A stretch of 47,152 nucleotides of DNA, taken from Roseomonas acroporae. Lineage in GTDB: Bacteria > Pseudomonadota > Alphaproteobacteria > Acetobacterales > Acetobacteraceae. Shown here in pieces: positions 28,042 to 36,653 of this stretch. The notes beneath the pieces were generated by a model. That model worked only from the letters and a program-made list of their open reading frames with translations. It was not told where the DNA came from and did not search any database. Location: contig NZ_JALPRX010000027.1 of NCBI RefSeq assembly GCF_023223525.1, positions 1 through 47,152 of the forward strand. Direction: 5' to 3'. Both the position numbers and the translations under genes were made by a program. The stretch's first letter is position 1; each line of letters starts with the position of its first letter.

Positions 28042-29136
28042 TCAGCCCTCCCGGCCGCCCCAGATCACCCCCGACCCGATCTCCGCCAGGGTCGGGCAGC
28101 CGGTCTGCACCATCGCCACCTCCAGCTCGGCGCGCAGCAGCTTCAGCACGTGCGCGACGCCGGTGGCGCCGGCCACCGCCAGCCCGTGCAGGCAGGGGCG
28201 GCCGACCAGCACGGCGCTGGCGCCGAGGGCCAGGGCCTTGAGCACGTCGGTGCCGCGCCGGATGCCGCCGTCGAGCAGCAGCGGCACGCGGCCGGCGACG
28301 GCGCGGGCGATGGCGGGCAGGGCGTCGATCGTGGCGGGCTGGGTGTCGAGGGTGCGGCCGCCATGGTTGGAGACGACGATCCCGTCCGCCCCGGCGGCGA
28401 CGGCTCGTTCCGCGTCACCGGGAGTCATGATGCCCTTGAGCAGCAGCGGCAGGGTGGTGGCGGCGCGCAGCGCGGCGATGTCGTCCCAGGTGGCGGCGTG
28501 CGCGAGCAGCGGGAAGATCTCGCCCGTCGCGGTGCCGTCAGGAGGCGGGGGCGGGGCGGCGCCGCGCAGGTTCACCGCCTCGATGCCGGGCGGCAGGCGG
28601 AAACCCGCGCGCCGCTCGCGGTCGCGCAGGCTGACCGGCGCGTCGACGGTGACGACCAGCGCACGGTAGCCCGCCGCCTCGGCGCGGCGCACCAGGGCCA
28701 GGGTGAAGGCGCGGTCGGGCTGGACGTAGAGCTGGAACCAGGGTGGCACCGCCGCCTGCGCCGCGACCGCCTCCAGCGGCAGGCTGGCCTGGGCGCTGAC
28801 CACCATGCAGGCGCGCAGCGCCGAGGCGCCGACCATGGTGGCGAGTTCCCCCTCCGGGTGCAGCAGCCGGTGGAAGGCGCTGGGGGCGACGAGGATCGGG
28901 TGGTCGAGCTCCTGGCCGAACAGGGCGAGGCGCGTGTGCGCCGCGCGCATCGGCACCAGGACGCCGGCATTCAGGCGCAGCCGCTCGAAGGCGGCGCGGT
29001 TCTCGCGCAGGGTCAGCTCGTCGGCGGCGGCGCCGGCGACGTAGGCCCAGGCGTTCTCGCCCATGCGCTGGCGCGCGGGCTGCTCGTAGTCCGGAACCGA
29101 GACGATTCCGGGTGGGACGGTGTTGTCGGGGGGCAT
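28042..29136 (-). CDS. FMN-dependent alpha-hydroxyacid oxidase/dehydrogenase
   Basis: A 364-residue TIM-barrel flavoenzyme of the glycolate oxidase / L-lactate dehydrogenase family, oxidising an L-2-hydroxyacid to the 2-oxoacid. The active-site set is complete: Y137 (FQLYVQP), K234 (LLLKGIM), H258 and R261 (SNHGGR), and the FMN-phosphate loop LLDGGIRRGTD. Residues 197-205 form a Pro-rich insert (PPPPPDG) in place of the usual substrate-lid loop. Substrate could be lactate, glycolate or mandelate. The gene begins 50 bp after hom ends on the same strand and may be co-transcribed with hom and the aminotransferase gene. Confidence 0.9.
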   Translation of the reverse strand: MPPDNTVPPGIVSVPDYEQPARQRMGENAWAYVAGAAADELTLRENRAAFERLRLNAGVLVPMRAAHTRLALFGQELDHPILVAPSAFHRLLHPEGELATMVGASALRACMVVSAQASLPLEAVAAQAAVPPWFQLYVQPDRAFTLALVRRAEAAGYRALVVTVDAPVSLRDRERRAGFRLPPGIEAVNLRGAAPPPPPDGTATGEIFPLLAHAATWDDIAALRAATTLPLLLKGIMTPGDAERAVAAGADGIVVSNHGGRTLDTQPATIDALPAIARAVAGRVPLLLDGGIRRGTDVLKALALGASAVLVGRPCLHGLAVAGATGVAHVLKLLRAELEVAMVQTGCPTLAEIGSGVIWGGREG

Positions 29137-29187
29137 GCGGCGGGCCTGCTGCGCCCCGCCTTCCGCACGGGAAGGCGGGGCGGGTGG

Positions 29188-30486
29188 TCAGGCCGATTCG
29201 ATGCGGATCAGCGCCGGCTTCTCCAGCACCGCGTCGAGCGCCGCGATGCGCTCCAGCGCGGAGCGCATCGCGGCCTCCTCGCACTCGTGCGTGGTCAGCA
29301 CCACCGGCACCGCCTCGCCCGGGGCGCGGCCGCGCTGGAGCAGGGATTCCAGGCTGATGCGATGGTCGCGCAGGATGCTGGTGACGTCGGCGATCACGCC
29401 CGGGCGGTCGACCACCATCAGGCGCAGGTAGTAGGGGCCGACATGGCGCGCCATCGGCACGCTGGGGATGGATGCCAGCGCCTCGGCGCCCCAGACCGGC
29501 GTGTGCCGGCCGCGCGCGATGTCGATCAGGTCCGCCACCACGGCGCTCGCGGTCGGGCCGGCGCCGGCGCCGCGCCCCTGCAGCACCACGCGGCCCACCG
29601 CGTCGCCCTCGGCGACGACGGCGTTGAACACGCCGTCGACGCGGGCGATCGGCGCGTCGCAGGGCACCATGCAGGGATGCACGCGCGTCTCGATCCCCGC
29701 CCCTGGGCCGGCCTCGGTGCGGCGGGCGATGCCGAGCAGCTTGATGCGGAAGCCCAGCTCCTCGGCCAGCCGGATGTCGAGCGCGGTGACGTCGCGGATG
29801 CCCTCGACGTGGACGGCGCCGAGATCGACCGGGCGGCCGAAGGCGATCGCCGCCAGGATCGCCAGCTTGTGCGCGGCGTCGATGCCGTCGATGTCGAAGG
29901 AGGGATCGGCCTCGGCGTAGCCCAGGCGCTGCGCCTCGGCCAGCACCTCGGCGAATTCCCGGCCCTCGGCGCGCATCACGGTGAGGATGTAGTTGCAGGT
30001 GCCGTTGAGGATGCCGGCGACGCGCGAGAGCCGGTTCGCCGCCAGCCCCTCGCGCAGCGCCTTGATCGCCGGGATGCCGCCGGCCACGGCGGCCTCGAAG
30101 GCGAGCGGCGCGCCGCGCGCGGCGGCGGTCTCGGCGAGCTGCGCGCCGTGCACGGCGAGCAGCGCCTTGTTCGCGGTGACCACCGGCTTGCCGGCGGCCA
30201 GCGCCGCCTCGACCAGCGCGCGCGCCGGCCCCTCGCTGCCGCCGATCAGCTCCACCACCACGTCCACGCCCGGATCGGCGGCGAGCGCCACCGGGTCGTC
30301 GTGCCAGCGCAGCCCGTCGAGCGCGAGGCCGCGGTCGCGGCGGCGGTCGCGCGCCGAGACGGCGGTGACGGCGAGGTGCCGGCCGGCGCGGGTGCCGACG
30401 ATGTCGGCGTTCTCGCGCAACAGGTTCAGCACCCCGGCGCCGACCGTGCCGAGGCCGGCGACGCCGATGGAGAGCGGCTTGCTCAT
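29188..30486 (-). CDS. hom: homoserine dehydrogenase
   Basis: A 432-residue enzyme reducing aspartate semialdehyde to homoserine, the branch to threonine and methionine. The NAD(P) motif GVAGLGTVGAGVL lies at 8-20. The catalytic domain contains FEAAVAGGIPAIKALREGLA, RVAGILNGTCNYILT and AEADPSFDIDGIDAAHKLAI, with the catalytic Lys in DAAHK. Residues about 350-432 form an ACT domain (YYLRLMVVDRPGVIADVTSI) for feedback control, normally by threonine. It overlaps the upstream aminotransferase stop by 4 bp. Confidence 0.96.
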   Translation of the reverse strand: MSKPLSIGVAGLGTVGAGVLNLLRENADIVGTRAGRHLAVTAVSARDRRRDRGLALDGLRWHDDPVALAADPGVDVVVELIGGSEGPARALVEAALAAGKPVVTANKALLAVHGAQLAETAAARGAPLAFEAAVAGGIPAIKALREGLAANRLSRVAGILNGTCNYILTVMRAEGREFAEVLAEAQRLGYAEADPSFDIDGIDAAHKLAILAAIAFGRPVDLGAVHVEGIRDVTALDIRLAEELGFRIKLLGIARRTEAGPGAGIETRVHPCMVPCDAPIARVDGVFNAVVAEGDAVGRVVLQGRGAGAGPTASAVVADLIDIARGRHTPVWGAEALASIPSVPMARHVGPYYLRLMVVDRPGVIADVTSILRDHRISLESLLQRGRAPGEAVPVVLTTHECEEAAMRSALERIAALDAVLEKPALIRIESA

Positions 30487-31715
30487 GCGTGCGTCAGCTC
30501 GGAATCGCTGAGCGACGGGCCGGACATGGGACCGCCGTTGTCGCCCTGCAGGAAGGCCTTGATGCCGCGCAGCGCCTGGCGGATGCGGTGGTTGTTCTCG
30601 ACCAGCGCGATGCGGACATGGGTGTCGCCGTGCTCGCCGAAGCCGATGCCGGGGGCAACGGCGACCTTCGCCTTGGCCAGCAGCAGCTTCGAGAATTCCA
30701 CGCTGCCGAGCTGGCGGAAGCGCTCCGGGATCGGCGCCCAGATGAACATGGAGCCCTCGGGCGAGGGCACGTCCCAGCCCGCCTGCTTCAGCCCCTTCAC
30801 CAGCAGGTCGCGCCGCTCCTTGTACAGCTTGCGCATCTCGGCCACCGTGTCCTGCGGCCCGTTCAGCGCGGCGGTGGCGGCGATCTGGATCGGGGTGAAG
30901 GCGCCGTAGTCGAGGTAGGACTTCACGCGCGTCAGCGCCGCGATCAGCTTCTGGTTGCCCACCGCGAAGCCCATGCGCCAGCCCGGCATGTTGTAGGTCT
31001 TGGACATGGAGGTGAACTCCACCGTCACGTCCTTCGCACCCGGCACCTCCAGCACGGAGGGCGGCGGGGTGTCGCCGAAGTACAGCTCCGCGTAGGCGAG
31101 GTCGGAGAGGATGAACAGCTCGTGCCGGCGGCAGAGCGCCACCAGCTCGCGGTAGAACTCGATGCTCGCCAGATGCGCCGTCGGGTTCGACGGGAAGTTG
31201 ACGATGACCGCCGTGGGCTTGGGCACGGAGTGCTTCACCGCGCGGTCGATCGCGCGCAGCATCTCGTCGTCCGGCGTGCAGGGCAGGGAGCGCACCGAGG
31301 CGCCGGCGATGATGAAGCCGAACTGGTGGATCGGGTAGGACGGATTCGGCACCAGGATGGTGTCACCCGGCGAGGAGATCGCCTGCGCCAGGTTCGCCAG
31401 GCCCTCCTTGGAGCCGAGCGTCGCCACCACCTCCGTCTCCGGGTCGAGCTTCACGCCGAAGCGGCGCTCGTAGTAGCCGGCCTGGGCCTTCCGCAGCCCG
31501 GGGATGCCCTTGGAGGCGGAGTAGCGGTGCGTGCGCGGGTCCTGCACCGCCTCGATCAGCTTGGCGACGATGTGTGGCGGCGTCGGGCTGTCCGGGTTGC
31601 CCATGCCGAGATCCACGACGTCCTCTGCCGCTGCCCGTGCCTTGGCCTTCGCTGCGTTCACCTCGGCGAAGACGTAGGGCGGCAGGCGGCGGATGCGGTG
31701 GAATTCCTCGGTCAT
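30483..31715 (-). CDS. AlaC-like class I aminotransferase (aspartate/alanine/LL-DAP type)
   Basis: A 410-residue fold-type I PLP aminotransferase. Cofactor residues are visible: N177 (FPSNPTAHLA), D205 and Y208 (SDLAYAELYF), PLP lysine K239 (SMSKTYNMPGWRMGF), and a C-terminal arginine in VRIALVENNHRIRQAL. The VVDLGMGNPDSPTPPHIVAK and YSASKGIPGLRKAQ motifs match the AlaC/YfdZ branch, which also contains putative LL-diaminopimelate aminotransferases. The 4-bp overlap with hom suggests an aspartate-family link, for example making or using aspartate or methionine-related 2-oxoacids. ATG 31715 fits the family N-terminus (MTEEFHRIRRLPPYVF). Confidence 0.9.
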   Translation of the reverse strand: MTEEFHRIRRLPPYVFAEVNAAKAKARAAAEDVVDLGMGNPDSPTPPHIVAKLIEAVQDPRTHRYSASKGIPGLRKAQAGYYERRFGVKLDPETEVVATLGSKEGLANLAQAISSPGDTILVPNPSYPIHQFGFIIAGASVRSLPCTPDDEMLRAIDRAVKHSVPKPTAVIVNFPSNPTAHLASIEFYRELVALCRRHELFILSDLAYAELYFGDTPPPSVLEVPGAKDVTVEFTSMSKTYNMPGWRMGFAVGNQKLIAALTRVKSYLDYGAFTPIQIAATAALNGPQDTVAEMRKLYKERRDLLVKGLKQAGWDVPSPEGSMFIWAPIPERFRQLGSVEFSKLLLAKAKVAVAPGIGFGEHGDTHVRIALVENNHRIRQALRGIKAFLQGDNGGPMSGPSLSDSELTHA

Positions 31716-31961
31716 GCTCGAACGTCCGGTCAATTCGGGTCGCCCTCCGCGAAGGGGTCCGCGAAGGGGTCGCGGACCATAGCCGAGGCGCCACGGGGCG
31801 TCAGCCGCGTTTTCGCCGCCGCTCGCGCGCGCCGCGTGCAACGGCGCGCCCGACGGCGTGCCAGGGAGACGATCCGCGGGGTGGCCGCGGTAACGCGGGC
31901 GTGGCCGCCGCGGGGCGTCGCGCGAATTCCGGCGCAGGCCCCGGCCGACCGGGGCCGGGCG

Positions 31962-32480
31962 TCACGGCGCGCGCGGCGGCCCGAGCAGATCGGGGGGCGG
32001 CGGCGCCGGCGGGGCCGGCCCGATCTCGATGCTGGGCGCGGCGGGCGCGGCGCCCGGGGTGGCGGGGCCGAGTCCGCTGTCGGCCGTTGCGTCCCAGGGG
32101 ATCGGCGGCGCGGCGGCGAGGCGTGGCGGCGGCGGCGGCGTGCCCGGCACGTCCGGCTCGCCGGGCGCCCGGCCCGGCGAGGGAAGGCCGGGCGGCGCGG
32201 GTTCCGACGGCTCCAGCGCCCTGCGCGATGCCTCGCGGTCCTGCACCAGGGCGGCCGAGACCGCCTCGCGCGCCCGCAGCTCCGGCCGCACCGGCCGTTC
32301 CGGCACCGTGCCCAGCCGCGGGAAGGGGTCGTCCAGCCCGGGCGGCGGCGTGCGCCGGGCGAAGGTCTCGCCGGTGATGCGATCGTAGATCGCGACCGGG
32401 TTCACCGCCTCCGGCACCGAGCAGGCGGCGCCGAGCAGCGGCAGCAGCAGTGCCATGCCGCGGAGCGGCGGAAGCAACAT
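31962..32480 (-). CDS. proline-rich lipoprotein with repeat-derived N-terminus
   Basis: The frame contains a lipobox LLPLLGAAC, so the product is probably a lipoprotein. The mature part reads SVPEAVNPVAIYDRITGETF, then DDPFPRLGTVPERPVRP, and becomes Pro/Ala-rich toward the end (APPAPPPPDLLGPPRAP). The start is uncertain because the 5' end runs into a 24-bp tandem repeat (32455-32598), each unit encoding a variant of MLLPPLRG. I take the ATG at 32480, which supplies an Arg before the hydrophobic core. ATGs at 32456 and 32600 are alternatives and none has a clear ribosome site. Length is 172 residues with this start. A peptidoglycan- or outer-membrane-linked role is only a guess. Confidence 0.6.
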   Translation of the reverse strand: MLLPPLRGMALLLPLLGAACSVPEAVNPVAIYDRITGETFARRTPPPGLDDPFPRLGTVPERPVRPELRAREAVSAALVQDREASRRALEPSEPAPPGLPSPGRAPGEPDVPGTPPPPPRLAAAPPIPWDATADSGLGPATPGAAPAAPSIEIGPAPPAPPPPDLLGPPRAP

Positions 32481-32598
32481 GCCACGGAGCGGCGGAAGCA
32501 ACGTGCCGCGGAGCGGCGGAAGCAACGTGCCGCGGAGCGGCGGAAGCGACATGCCGCGGAGCGGCGGAAGCAGCATGCCGCGGAGCGGTAAAAGCGGC
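32455..32598. repeat. 24-bp tandem repeat, six units, at the lipoprotein 5' end
   Basis: Six consecutive 24-bp units start at 32455, 32479, 32503, 32527, 32551 and 32575. Each begins a/gtgccgcggagcggcgg on the plus strand and differs at only a few positions; a partial seventh follows. Read on the minus strand each keeps the lipoprotein frame and encodes (M/T)LLPPLRG-like octapeptides, four of the six with an ATG. Confidence 0.92.
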
Positions 32599-32906
32599 AT
32601 GCCGCGCCGGGCGCTGCGGTCGCGGCATGGCCGCCCGGCCGTCACGCTCGCTTGATCAGCCTCACCGGGCCCCTTAGCTTGCCAGGAAGCGGCATTGCCG
32701 CCGACGCCAGCGCGCATCATTTCCCTACTTTCGAGCCGGTGTCCCATTACCTGAAACCGCAGGCGAGGCAAAGGCGCCGGGAGCAGGCCCTGCCCCTCCC
32801 GCCATCCGCCCGGACCTTCGGCGGAAGGCGTGGCGTTGCTGCAATGAAAACGAATCGGGGGAAGGGCGGGAAGCGCCCCCCGGCGTCGCGGAGGACGCTC
32901 CAGAAC

Positions 32907-34919
32907 ATGGCTCACCATCCCTCGGACCAGGACGCGGCGGATCAGGACGCGGCCCCGGTCGGTCCCCGCGCCGCGCTGCCGGACCCGGTGCTGATGACGC
33001 GCACCATGGCGGAGGTCGCCGCGCGCGGGCAGCAGATCGTGGCCGAATTCCTGCGCCGCCAGGCCGCCAACGCCGCCGGCCTCGCCGACGAGGGCCCCGC
33101 CGGCGAGCCGGCGGCGCGGCCGGCGGCCGGTTCCGCTCCCGGCCCGGCGGGCGGCCTCTTCGGCATGGCGCCCGGCCGGCCGGCCGGGCGTCCCCTGGCC
33201 GTCTCGCTGGCCGACCCGCTCAACATCGGCGGCGCCTTCATGGAGATGACGGCGCGCCTGATGGCGAGCCCGGCGCGGATCGGGCGCGCGCAGCTCGGCT
33301 TCTGGCAGGACTACCTGACTCTCTGGCAGAACACGACGCGCCGGCTTCTCGGCGCGCCGGCGGAGCCGGTGATCGAGGCCGAGCCGGGCGACCGGCACTT
33401 CCGCGACCAGATGTGGCGCGACAACGAGGTGTTCGACTTCATCCGGCAGTCCTACCTGCTCTGCGCCCGCTACTTCCAGACGGTGGCGGGCGGCATCGCC
33501 CTGCCGTCCGGCACCCCGGGGGCGCAGAAGGTCGAGTTCTACACGCGGCAGTTCGTCGACGCGATGAGCCCGTCGAACTTCCTCTTCACCAGCCCGGAGG
33601 TGCTGCGCCGCACCGTCGAGAGCGGCGGCGAGAACCTGCTGCGGGGCCTGAGCAACCTGCTCGCCGACCTGGAGCGCAGCCGCGCCCTGCTGCTGCCGGG
33701 TGCGCGCGACGGGCGCCATTTCCGCATCGGCGAGACCGTCGCGGCCACGCCCGGCAAGGTGGTGTTCCAGAACGCGCTGATGCAGCTCATCCAGTACGCG
33801 CCGACGACGGAGAGCGTGCTGCGCCGGCCGCTGCTGATCCTGCCGCCCTGGATCAACAAGTACTACGTGCTCGACCTGCGGCCGCGGAACAGCTTCGTGC
33901 GCTGGGCGGTGGCGCAGGGCCACACCGTCTTCGTCTGCTCCTGGGTCGATCCCGACGCGTCGCTCGCCGGGCGCGGTTTCGAGGACTACATGCGCGAGGG
34001 CCCCTACGCCGCGCTGGCGGCGATCGAGCGGGCGACCGGCGAGACCTCGGTGAACGCGCTCGGCTACAGCCTCGGCGGCACGCTGCTCGCGGCGGTGCTG
34101 GCGCAGATGGCGGCGCGCGGCGACCGGCGCATCGCCAGCGCCACGCTGCTCGCCAGCATGCTCGACTTCAGCGAGGCGGGCGAACTGGGCGTGTTCATCG
34201 ACGAGGAGCAGATGCGCGCCATCGAGGAGGAGGGCGACCGGGAGGGCCAGCCCGCCGCCCTCGCCACCTCCCGCATGCTGCGCGCCAACGACCTGATCTG
34301 GTCCTTCGTGGTCAGCAACTACCTGCTGGGGCAGGAGCCCTTCCCCTTCGACCTGCTGCGCTGGAACAACGACACCACGCGCATGCCGTCGCGCCTGCAC
34401 GGCTTCTATCTGGAGCACCTGTACCGGCGTAACGAACTGGCCGAGCCGGGCGCGCTGGTGCTGGATGGCGTCCCGCTCGACCTCGGCCGGGTGGACGTGC
34501 CGGCCTACGTCACGGCCGCGCGCGAGGACCACATCGCGCCATGGAAGTCCGTCTACCGCGCGACGCGGCTGCTGGGCGGGGGGCGGAGGAGACCGGGGAG
34601 CGGGGCCGGCGGAGCGGTGCGCTTCGTCCTGGCTGCCTCGGGCCATGTGGCGGGGGTGGTGAATCCCCCGGGGGCCGGGCGCTACAGCTACTGGATCGGG
34701 GAGTCGCTGCCCGAGGAGCCGGAAGCCTGGTTCGAGGGTGCGACGGAACTGTCCGGCTCCTGGTGGCCGGACTGGCAGCGCTGGGTGCTGGCACGGTCGC
34801 GCGAGCAGGTGCCGGCCGGGTCGCCGGGCCGGCAACCGGGCAGGGGCGGCCTGCCGGCGCTGGAGGACGCACCCGGTTCCTATGTCCGGGCGGCCTCCGC
34901 CGACCAGGAGCCCGGCTGA
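32907..34919 (+). CDS. phaC: class I poly(3-hydroxyalkanoate) synthase with Ser nucleophile
   Basis: A 670-residue synthase that would polymerise 3-hydroxyacyl-CoA at the granule surface. The N-terminal domain includes WQDYLTLWQNTTRRLLG and GDRHFRDQMWRDNEVFDFIR. The core has PLLILPPWINKYYVLDL, FVCSWVDPDASL and DFSEAGELGVFIDEEQM. D541 (REDHIAPW) and H580 (SGHVAGVVNPP) of the catalytic triad are intact. The lipase-like box is GYSLGGT at about 386-392, so the nucleophile position S388 (codon AGC, 34068-34070) is Ser where PhaC enzymes have Cys (G-x-C-x-G-G). I start at ATG 32907 with ggagga 12 nt upstream; ATG 32844 is possible. No phaA/B/R or phasin genes are adjacent. Confidence 0.93.
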   Translation: MAHHPSDQDAADQDAAPVGPRAALPDPVLMTRTMAEVAARGQQIVAEFLRRQAANAAGLADEGPAGEPAARPAAGSAPGPAGGLFGMAPGRPAGRPLAVSLADPLNIGGAFMEMTARLMASPARIGRAQLGFWQDYLTLWQNTTRRLLGAPAEPVIEAEPGDRHFRDQMWRDNEVFDFIRQSYLLCARYFQTVAGGIALPSGTPGAQKVEFYTRQFVDAMSPSNFLFTSPEVLRRTVESGGENLLRGLSNLLADLERSRALLLPGARDGRHFRIGETVAATPGKVVFQNALMQLIQYAPTTESVLRRPLLILPPWINKYYVLDLRPRNSFVRWAVAQGHTVFVCSWVDPDASLAGRGFEDYMREGPYAALAAIERATGETSVNALGYSLGGTLLAAVLAQMAARGDRRIASATLLASMLDFSEAGELGVFIDEEQMRAIEEEGDREGQPAALATSRMLRANDLIWSFVVSNYLLGQEPFPFDLLRWNNDTTRMPSRLHGFYLEHLYRRNELAEPGALVLDGVPLDLGRVDVPAYVTAAREDHIAPWKSVYRATRLLGGGRRRPGSGAGGAVRFVLAASGHVAGVVNPPGAGRYSYWIGESLPEEPEAWFEGATELSGSWWPDWQRWVLARSREQVPAGSPGRQPGRGGLPALEDAPGSYVRAASADQEPG

Positions 34920-35227
34920 GCCGCCTGCCGGGCGGTTCGCGAGGTCCCCGACCGCTCCACCGGGGGCGGCGGCCCCTCGGGCCGCCGTCTCCATGCCCTT
35001 CCCGCGAGGCCTGTCGAGCAGGCCGTCGGCGCGTCGCGCCGGATCCCCTCCGGTGCGGGGAATTCCCGCCTTTCCCCTCTCGATCTCCCCGGCCGCTGCC
35101 GGGGGGCAGGCCCGGTCGGGAACGGCCGGCCCGCGCGGCACGGAACGATTGTGTCGGGCGACCGATCGAACCTAGCCTGCCTCGGTCCAGGAAAGAACGA
35201 CACGCCCGGACAGGCGGGGGAAACGGC
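34920..35227. other. intergenic region after phaC
   Basis: About 308 bp with no gene. The last 80 bp contain a possible promoter (separate entry) for the binding-protein gene. The rest holds nothing I can name. Confidence 0.4.
35149..35177 (+). promoter_or_regulatory. possible sigma-70 type promoter of the binding-protein gene
   Basis: ttgtgt (35149-35154) and cctagc (35171-35176) lie about 16-17 bp apart, and the distance to the ATG at 35228 is about 50 bp. The fit is only moderate. Confidence 0.3.
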
Positions 35228-36517
35228 ATGAGCATCACGAGGCGGTCCGCGCTCGGCGCGGCGCTGGGAACCATGGCCGCGGGCGCGACCACCGGCGTGC
35301 GGGCGCAGCGCGCCGACGGCGCGGGGGCCCAGCGCGCCGACGGCGCGGGGGCCCAGCGCGCCGACGGCGCGACGCGGCGGAAGCTGAAGCTCGGCATCAT
35401 CACCGACCTGGCGGGTCCCTACGCGGACCTGAACCGCCCCTCCATGGCCTGCGCGCAGCAGGCGCTGGAGGATTTCGACGTGGCCGGCCGCGGCTGGGAC
35501 GTGGAGATCCTGCTCGGCCAGCACTTCGACAAGGCCGACAACGCCGTCACCATCGCCCGCCACTGGTTCGACCAGGAAGGGGTGGACGCGGTGCTGGACG
35601 TGAACACCTCCGCCACCTCGCTCGCGGTGGCGGGCATCGCGCGGGAGAAGAACCGGCCGCTGCTGCTCTCCGGCCCCGGCACGGCGGAGCTGACCGGCCG
35701 GCAATGCTCGCCCAACACCGTCCACTGGACCTGGGACACCTACATGCTGGCGAAGTCCTCCGGCACCGCGATGGTGCGACGGGGCGGGACGAGCTGGTAC
35801 TTCGTCGCCGCCGACTACTCCTTCGGCCAGCAGCTGGTGCGCGACACGCGCGCCGTGGTGGAGGGGCAGGGGGGCCGCGTCCTTGGCAGCGCCTTCTATC
35901 CCTTCCCGAGCACCACCGACTTCTCCTCGATGCTGCTCAGGGCCAAGGCTTCCGGCGCGGGCGTGCTGGCGCTGGGCAACGCGGGGGCGGACCTGATCAA
36001 CACGATCAAGCAGGCGCACGAATTCGGCGTCAACCGCGGCATGAGCATCGTCAGCCTGCTGACCTACGATACCGACGTGCGCGTCCTCGGGCTCGAGGTG
36101 GCGCAGGGGCTGATGACGACGCAGGCCTACTACTGGGACCTCAACGACCGCACGCGCGCCTTCAACGCCCGGGTGCGGCCGAAGACGCCGGCGCTGTGGC
36201 CCAACATGGCGAATGCCGGCATCTACGCCGCGACGCTGCACTACCTGAAGGCGCTGGCCGACATGGGGTTCGAGCAGCGCGCGGACGGCGCGGCGGTGGT
36301 GGCGCGCATGAAGGCGATGCCGACCGACGACGACTGCTTCGGCCCCGGCCGAATCCGCGAGGACGGCCGCAAGCTGCACCCCGCCTACCTGATGCAGGTG
36401 AAGACCCCGGCGGAGAGCCGCGACCGCTACGACGTGCTGAAGCTGCTGGCGACCGTGGCGCCGGACGAGGCCTTCCGGCCGCTGCGGGAAGGCGGCTGCC
36501 CCTTCGTCCGGACCTGA
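35228..36517 (+). CDS. ABC transporter substrate-binding protein, amino-acid/amide (LivJ-like) type
   Basis: A 429-residue exported solute-binding protein of type I periplasmic fold. The leader MSITRRSALGAALGTMAAGA carries a twin-arginine-like RRSALG, and cleavage is expected at VRA-Q (26/27). The mature protein begins with three in-frame 24-bp repeats (QRADGAGA; 35306-35371). The binding domain follows: LKLGIITDLAGPYADLNRPS, VDAVLDVNTSATSLAVAGIA, TSWYFVAADYSFGQQLVRDT and MSIVSLLTYDTDVRVLGLEV. No permease or ATPase genes lie next to it, so it is an orphan, as is common for this family. The ligand may be an aliphatic amide, amino acid or aromatic acid. Confidence 0.85.
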   Translation: MSITRRSALGAALGTMAAGATTGVRAQRADGAGAQRADGAGAQRADGATRRKLKLGIITDLAGPYADLNRPSMACAQQALEDFDVAGRGWDVEILLGQHFDKADNAVTIARHWFDQEGVDAVLDVNTSATSLAVAGIAREKNRPLLLSGPGTAELTGRQCSPNTVHWTWDTYMLAKSSGTAMVRRGGTSWYFVAADYSFGQQLVRDTRAVVEGQGGRVLGSAFYPFPSTTDFSSMLLRAKASGAGVLALGNAGADLINTIKQAHEFGVNRGMSIVSLLTYDTDVRVLGLEVAQGLMTTQAYYWDLNDRTRAFNARVRPKTPALWPNMANAGIYAATLHYLKALADMGFEQRADGAAVVARMKAMPTDDDCFGPGRIREDGRKLHPAYLMQVKTPAESRDRYDVLKLLATVAPDEAFRPLREGGCPFVRT

Positions 36518-36653
36518 CCGGGGCGTGGCCCGGGCGTGGCCGGCGCCGATCGCGGGGGCAGGGAAGGGGAGGCGCCGGCCCGCGCGGCGGCGTGCATCGC
36601 GCGGGCCGGCGCGAACCGGGGGCGGGCAGGGCCGTTGCCGCGTTGCTCCGACC

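Noticed and set aside
26875-30909. A 1344-codon plus-strand frame
   Set aside because: It crosses the MFS gene in another frame and is antisense to the FMN oxidase and hom; the product is Arg/Gly/Asp-rich with no domain.
32455-32598. CRISPR-like array
   Set aside because: The 24-bp units are directly adjacent with no unique spacers, stay in a coding frame, and no cas genes are present. This is a minisatellite.
32907-34919. Reading the GYSLGG protein as an ordinary lipase or esterase
   Set aside because: Length, the N-terminal PhaC domain, the PPWINKYYVLDL and GELGVFIDEEQ motifs and the REDHIAPW and GHVAGVVNPP sites are those of class I PHA synthases; only the nucleophile differs.
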